Shown one piece after another: positions 9,507 through 14,126 of a stretch of DNA of 14,126 nt. The notes below the pieces were generated by a model that was not told where the DNA came from, did no database searches, and was given only the letters and a program-made list of their open reading frames with translations. Each line of letters starts with the position of its first letter. The stretch's first letter is position 1. Source of the stretch: Monoraphidium neglectum (taxonomy: Eukaryota; Chlorophyta; Chlorophyceae; Sphaeropleales; Selenastraceae); NCBI RefSeq assembly GCF_000611645.1, contig NW_014013187.1, positions 8,514 to 22,639 on the forward strand, in the 5' to 3' direction. The position numbers were made by a program, and so were the translations under genes.

Positions 9507-9510
9507 ATGA
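9361..9510 (+). other. Upstream ORF whose stop overlaps the glycohydrolase start codon
   Basis: An ATG at 9361 opens a 49-codon frame with a hydrophobic stretch (PLLVLVALCTGILIYLQ). It ends in TGA at 9508-9510, overlapping the main ATG (9507-9509) as ATGA. If transcription begins upstream of 9361, this could act as a regulatory upstream ORF. If the TATA-like site at 9467 is used, it is not transcribed. It may also be chance. Confidence 0.3.
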
Positions 9511-11972
9511 AGGCAGTAGTCAATCCTGCGAGTCGCCTGCAGCGGCAAGGGCAGCGTGCCTTGTGCTCCTGCTACCAAAGCAGCGCGCGCCTTATCTGGA
9601 CGCTCCGGCTGCGGCGACCCGCCCCTCAGAGCGTCCGTGCCATTGCTCAAGGCTCAAACGCACCAGCTGACGCGATGAGCAGCGCGCCGGAGCTTGCCCG
9701 CCGCGAGGTGAGTTGAGAGAGTTGGGGCTTCGCGGCTGGCGTGGTGCCCGTGGCCGCCCAGGCAAAGCATTTGCATTGGTACTGCAGCTGTGATGGCTTA
9801 AGCTAGCCCAGGTGCTCTCCTAGCCGTGGCACGGATCACGGCTCAGCTCACCCACCAACACACTGCGCTTGTGCTGGCGTGCTGGCTGGCCTCACCACGC
9901 CCCCCCACAGGGCGCGGTGCTGGGCAGCATCGTGGCTGATGCCGCCACCATGGGCCTCCACTGGATCTATCAGGCCGACAAGGTGACCCTGCTGCTGCTC
10001 AGCGCGTGTAGCAATCTCAGCTGCCCATTGCGGCATCATCGTTGCTCCTCTGGCGGCCACTGAACAAGCAGCGCACTGCATCCATGATGATTGCCTGCAT
10101 CTCGTGAAGCCCAGTGCTATCGCATTGCACATACCGTGCCCGGCCACCAACCCTCCCGACCAAATTCCGGCAGATGGCTGCCCTGCTGAAGAGTAAGGGC
10201 AAGGAGGCCAACCCAGAGTTTTTCGAGCCCCCCAGCTGCCCCTTTTATGAGGTGCGGATGGACCCCTTGACCCGGGCCCTCTTAGCCCTGCAACGCAAAA
10301 CCTTCTTCCGTCCGCCGCCCCCCTCTCTTGCGGCAGTGCGCTAGTCCTTGGAAAAGCCGCTGCGATTGCTTGCGTCATCACAAGACTTGCCTCTCTGATG
10401 CGTCGCGCAGATGCCGAGCGGCGCTCTGAGCCCGTACGGCGCTGAGGTGGCGGCGCTGCTGCAGTATGCTGACAAGCAGGGCAAGCAGGGGCTGGAGGGC
10501 GCCTCCTGGGCCAAGGCCCTCGCGTCCTACTTTTTGGACACCTACCCAGGTGGGCGACAAAGAGGGGTGCTGCTCGGGCCGGCGCCGCTGCGCAGGCACC
10601 ATGCGACTTGACCTTGTTCCCCAGCCTCCCCCCCCAAACTGCTGCCTGGCAGTTGTGCCTGACGCCTTGCTGCTGCCCGCATCGTTGCGGGTGCAAACAC
10701 CCACATCCCTTTCAGGCTACCGCAACAAGAGCATCAAGACGCTCATAGCCAACCTTGAGGCCGGCAAGTCATACCCGGATGTCGGGGACGACGCGGACAC
10801 CCAGGCCAACATGCTGTGCAAGGTATGCACAAAAACTCACCTTCTCAAGGGTTGGGCATGTGCAAGCTGAGGGTTTTCAGAGCATGCAGGATACGGTAAA
10901 CATTTCATCATCATGTGTTGGCTGTAGGCGCCCGTTAAGGTGCGAAACTTGAGGCTGCCGGCCCTGGATAAGTAGGTGAAGCATGTCTTATGGAGCTTGC
11001 ATCATCACGGGAGCGCACCCCTCAACGTCCTCTCACACCCGCAAGCACTGCCCCTCCTCGTACTGTCTTCCAACCCCCTCAGGTGCCCGTGGTGGTGGCG
11101 CGCTTCGCGGGCAGCCCGGAGCTGCCCGCCGCCGCCGAGGCGGCGGTGCGGGCACAGCAGAGCAGCGAAACAGCGGTGCAGTATGGGCTGGCGGCGGCGC
11201 GCATCCTGGAGCGCGTGGTGCAGGGCAGCAGCGTGGCCGAGGTGAGCGGGCAAAGCAGAAGGGGGGTGCCGCAGGTTTCGGCGTCAATAGTGGTTCGGTC
11301 AGGAGCTTGGTTTACAGCAGCCCATCGTGCCGATTGCAATGGATCCCACAGGACCGGCATCAGGGGTTGCTCTCATGTCGGGCAACAGCCGGGGCTCCAG
11401 CACAATGCTTACTCCTTGTGATGAGTGGCCATTATGTGGACGATCCTGAGCTGCTCGGTGCGCCTGCCCCCCCCACACACATACACACATGCATACGCAT
11501 ATATGCACGCACGCACGCACATGGACTCGCACACTTTTACATACACTCTCCCTTGAACACACACATGTACACAAACACAACTCACACACACACCAAACCC
11601 ACCACCATCTCTCAGGCCATCAACTGGGCGCGCGCCGCACCCGAAGTCCCCGCCGCGGCGCGCGACGCCATCGCCAAAGCAGCGGACGCCGCAGCGTCGC
11701 CCGCGCCCTTTGCCGAGGTTGTTGCGGGCTTTGGCAGCTCGTGTGCGATGCCTGGGGCCCTCCAGAACGCGCTCGTGGCCGCGCAGCGCGCGACCAGCTA
11801 CGAGGACGGCGTTCGCGCCAACCTGGTGGCCGGCGGGGACAACGCCAGCCGCGCGTGCTACCTGGGCGCGCTGCTGGGCGCCGCGTACGGCGGGCCGCCC
11901 GCGTCGTGGGCGGAGAGGGTCACGGGGTTTGCGGCGTTTGCCGCAGCGGCGGAGAGGGTGGCCAAGGTGTGA
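9507..11972 (+). CDS. ADP-ribosylglycohydrolase / J1-crystallin family protein, organelle-targeted
   Basis: Seven exons: 9507-9707, 9911-9982, 10174-10251, 10411-10549, 10716-10822, 11083-11241 and 11616-11972; all phases agree, 370 residues. Residues 1-50 have no acidic residue and are rich in Arg, Gln, Ser and Ala, with VRA at 43-45: a plastid or mitochondrial presequence. The body matches the ADP-ribosylglycohydrolase fold family: [20 protein letters not shown] at 68-87 (D77 in the first metal-ligand position), [13 protein letters not shown] at 183-195, and [20 protein letters not shown] near 325-344 (D327). Active ADP-ribosylhydrolases usually have a D-T-D type motif at the last site; DN-AS as seen here is, from memory, the J1-crystallin-like pattern. 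Enzymes of the fold remove ADP-ribose from proteins or small molecules. The substrate here cannot be told, and loss of activity is possible. The last exon encodes about a third of the protein. Confidence 0.9.
11474..11600. repeat. CA/CG-rich alternating tract in intron 6 of the glycohydrolase gene
   Basis: Degenerate runs of CACACA, ACGC and ATGC with mostly alternating purines and pyrimidines, within 20 bases of the exon-7 acceptor. It is a decayed microsatellite and may form left-handed DNA. It enlarges this intron to 374 bases, the longest in the gene. Confidence 0.7.
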
Positions 11973-12285
11973 GGGCCCCACGCTGCCCGCGGCGCGTGGT
12001 TCTGCACTTTGAGCAGCAAATCTCTATCAAGCGGGCATCGCCCTATGCTGCATGCATCAGCAAACGGCGTCTTTATTGTGGATGTCGCCTGCCCTTGTGA
12101 CCAGCAAACGCATTCTATGCATGCGCAGCCATCGCCGGGCTCAAACCAGAGGAGTGGATAAGCTTGTCCTGGAGACCACACATACGCTGCACATTGCGCA
12201 CCAGTACTGTATGTAAATGAGCTTCTCCAGCAGGATTGGAAAGTGATATAGGTGTTGCGCTCTGGCCACCACACATACAGTCTAT
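11973..12285. other. 3' flank of the glycohydrolase gene
   Basis: Probable 3' untranslated region with a TGTAA signal at 12212-12216, followed by about 70 bases before the repeat arm begins. No other gene is seen. Confidence 0.5.
12212..12216 (+). promoter_or_regulatory. TGTAA polyadenylation signal of the glycohydrolase gene
   Basis: TGTAA on the plus strand, 240 bases past the TGA at 11970-11972, the first such motif after the stop. Confidence 0.6.
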
Positions 12286-12485
12286 CTGGAGACAGACCGA
12301 CTGCTCCACCCCAGCTCAGCCCCGTCACGTCACATGTGTCCCGCAGATTGCTGGGTCAGGGGTGCTGCCAGTTGCCGGTGCGGGGCCCTACAGTCGCATT
12401 TGATACTGCTGGAGTGGTTTTACCCAAGGGTTCGGAGGTCTCTGAGAATGCCAAGATGACCCTGGAAAGAAGTCAACTTGAGAGA

Positions 12486-12538
<53 letters not shown>

Positions 12539-12645
12539 CAGTCATGCATTGCGGCATGCATCAGATGCCAAGCTGTTCTGCACAGCTTGCCTGCCGGTGG
12601 GTGAAGCAGCCGGCACTAGGCGCAGGGGCACGACTCAAGGCAGAA
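12286..12645 (+). repeat. Right arm of the dispersed inverted repeat
   Basis: Reverse complement of 1-339. The match starts at CTGGAGACAGACCGACTG and runs through the CA run to about 12645, where the first unit of the 162-base array has already begun. Differences are scattered single bases, mostly transitions. The arm begins about 310 bases past the glycohydrolase stop codon. No flanking target-site duplication could be assessed because the other arm is cut by the window edge. Confidence 0.88.
12487..12536. repeat. CA dinucleotide microsatellite
   Basis: About 25 uninterrupted CA units, inside the right repeat arm; longer and purer than the matching tract at 107-138. Confidence 0.97.
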
Positions 12646-13074
12646 GGGGGCGCTGCTGGTCCAGCACAGCAAAGGGTGTTGATAAAAGAGCGTCTGGGTG
12701 GCCGCGAGAAGTTTTGGAAGCATGCGATCCCTGAGGTTGGGCCACACGTGTATGCTGATGGGTGCATGACTCGCCATCAGGTGCAGGGCACGACTGAAGG
12801 CGGTCAACGGGGCGCTGCTGGTCCAGCACAGCAAAGGGTGTTGATAAAAGAGCGTCTGGGTGGCCGCGAGAAGTTTTGAAAGCGTGCAGTCCCTGAGGTT
12901 GGGCCACACGTGTATGCTGATGGGCGCATGAGTCGCCATCAGGTGCAGGGCGAGACTGAAGGCGGTCAAAGGGGCGCTGTTGTTCCAGCACAGCCAAGGG
13001 TGTTGGAAAAAGGAGCGTCTGGGAAGCGGCGAGAAGTCCTGAAAGTGTGCAGTCCCTGAGGTTGGGCCACACAC
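12619..13074. repeat. Tandem array of a 162-base repeat, about 2.8 copies
   Basis: The marker CGCTG(C/T)TG(G/T)TCCAGCACAG recurs at 12651, 12813 and 12975, a spacing of exactly 162. Copies run about 12619-12780, 12781-12942 and 12943-13074, the last being incomplete and most diverged. Since 162 is 3 x 54 and stops are rare, minus-strand frames stay open across all copies. This makes long spurious ORFs with a 54-residue repeat (VWPNLRD...). I see no sign that these are real proteins. The first copy overlaps the end of the inverted repeat arm. Confidence 0.9.
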
Positions 13075-13627
13075 TGGTGGGCGTGAAATCTGGGCAGGGC
13101 GCTGTGATGCAACCGGCACCCAAGAGCATGACGGCTTGCACGGGTGAAACACCCCGCCGCCGTGCACTGAGCGTCGGTGCATACACAAGCCCCCCCTCCT
13201 AGATTCCAGCCCCGAAAAAGGAACAGAATGCTTCACATGCGGCTCCTGAGGCCCAGTGTGCATTCGTTTCAGCGGCTCACACAGCCGCAGCACACCGGGC
13301 CGCAGTGCTCGCATGCATTGCAAGTGCACATGTACCCGGCAACATTTGCACACATGGGTGGCATGGATACGGCTGAAACAGCCTGCTGCGCACCACAGTG
13401 AAATGCATACAGTGTGCATGTGCATCGACCTAATGGAGTGCCGATGTTTATTCCCGCGGCACCTGCCCTGAGAAACTGACAAACGCAAGCAAAGCATGGC
13501 CAACCATGTGACAGGCGGCACCAGGCAGGCAAGAGGCAGTGCTAGTCCTGAACATACTGGCTGCTGGTACGTGGGTGCAGCAGGCCAGACATCACCCGAC
13601 CAACCCCCACATGAAGCAGTGTGCGCT
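13075..13627. other. Intergenic region, nothing recognised
   Basis: The stretch between the tandem array and the stop codon of the right-edge gene has TG/CA-rich patches around 13305-13340 and 13400-13430. The part next to 13627 may be the 3' untranslated region of the right-edge gene, but no minus-strand TGTAA was found. No gene is supported. Confidence 0.5.
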
Positions 13628-14126
13628 TCACGCGCGCCCGCAGAGGCCAAAGCCGCGCGCCAGGGCCGCCTTGGCCCACCCGAGTGCGCGCTGCGGGCGC
13701 GAGCAGGGGCCGCCGGGCGCGGCGGCGCGGCGGCCGCTGCTGGCCGTGCGCGCAGGCTCGGGCTGGGCCTGCGCCCCCTCACCTCCATCCAGGTTGCCGT
13801 CGGGCTTGGGCCCGCGGCGCACGATGATCGCCGGCGTCCCCGCGTCCGGGCCGTCGCCGCCCTGCTGCTGGTCCCCGCCCTTGCCACCGCTGGGGCCCTG
13901 CGCTGCGTACTCGTCATCGTCATCGCCGCAGGCGGCGCTGAGGTGCTCCTCGAGCGGGAAGCTGCGCAGCACCTGCCGCGCCACCGCGCGCTGGCGCGCT
14001 ACCAGCAGGGCGGGCCCCACCTCAGCGGCGACCAGCGCCGCGCCGCACACCGCCGCCACGCCCCGCAGGGCTGCGCCCCGCGCGGGCGCCGCGAGCTCGC
14101 GGCACGCCAGGCGCGCCGCCGCCCCC
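13628..14126 (-). CDS. C-terminal part of an unidentified protein, cut by the window edge
   Basis: A minus-strand frame is open from the right edge to TGA at 13630-13628, about 165 residues, with strong G/C preference at third codon positions. It starts with a moderately hydrophobic Ala/Val/Leu-rich helix (GVAAVCGAALVAAEVGPALL), then RQVLRSFPLEEHLSAACG and an acidic DDDDEY. A Gly/Gln/Asp-rich disordered stretch and an Arg/Ala-rich end follow. A good donor (GGAG|GTGAGG, near 13787) inside the disordered part suggests the true exon may end there and the last ~50 residues may be intron. The family is not recognised. The gene start and most of the protein are outside the window. Confidence 0.4.
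   Translation of the reverse strand, partial: GAAARLACRELAAPARGAALRGVAAVCGAALVAAEVGPALLVARQRAVARQVLRSFPLEEHLSAACGDDDDEYAAQGPSGGKGGDQQQGGDGPDAGTPAIIVRRGPKPDGNLDGGEGAQAQPEPARTASSGRRAAAPGGPCSRPQRALGWAKAALARGFGLCGRA

Noticed and set aside
10983..11972. 329-codon plus-strand frame starting in an intron of the glycohydrolase gene
   Set aside because: Its C-terminal part is the true last exon, but the front part reads intron 5, a wrong frame of exon 6, and intron 6 including the CA-rich tract.
1..12645. A single 12-kb transposon with terminal inverted repeats
   Set aside because: The interior holds ordinary multi-intron host genes and no transposase, and no target-site duplication can be seen, so two separate copies of a dispersed repeat are more likely.
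12619..13074. CRISPR array
   Set aside because: The repeat is a continuous 162-base tandem with no unique spacers, in a eukaryotic setting.
12616..13923. 435-codon minus-strand ORF with a 54-residue repeat
   Set aside because: It runs through the 162-base tandem array and into the right-edge gene in the wrong frame; a second frame is also open across the array, as expected from a stop-poor repeat whose length is a multiple of three.

Overview
This window looks like nuclear DNA of a green alga (a chlorophyte, possibly a trebouxiophyte). The reasons are high GC, Ala/Arg/Gly-rich codon use, genes cut by many GT-AG introns of about 130-370 bases, TGTAA motifs (the usual green algal polyadenylation signal) 95-390 bases past four of the five complete genes, and plastid-type products. 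No bacterial operon structure, tRNA, rRNA or CRISPR array was seen. All exon boundaries below come from matching reading-frame phases by eye; no transcript was available.

Layout, left to right. 1-339: left arm of a dispersed repeat with a TG microsatellite. 601-2985 (-): coiled-coil protein of unknown function. 2986-3788: AT-richer spacer with a 12-base palindrome. 3789-6571 (-): nine-exon protein with an N-terminal KCTD-type BTB/T1 domain and an unrecognised C-terminal region. 6572-7006: shared divergent promoter region. 7007-8081 (+): small two-helix membrane protein with a plastid-type N-terminus. 8323-9128 (-): early light-induced protein (ELIP), convergent with the previous gene. 9129-9506: second divergent promoter region, holding a short upstream ORF. 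9507-11972 (+): organelle-targeted ADP-ribosylglycohydrolase / J1-crystallin family protein in seven exons. 12286-12645: right arm of the repeat, inverted relative to the left arm. 12619-13074: about 2.8 copies of a 162-base tandem repeat. 13628-14126 (-): C-terminal part of a gene running off the right edge.

The genes are not an operon. Two of the five complete genes (ELIP and the two-helix protein) are likely thylakoid proteins, and a third is probably plastid- or mitochondrion-targeted. Two head-to-head pairs (BTB protein / two-helix protein, and ELIP / glycohydrolase) share short spacers, so co-regulation is possible but not shown. The least explained parts are the inverted repeat pair with its linked 162-base array, the C-terminal region of the BTB protein, and the central region of the coiled-coil protein.
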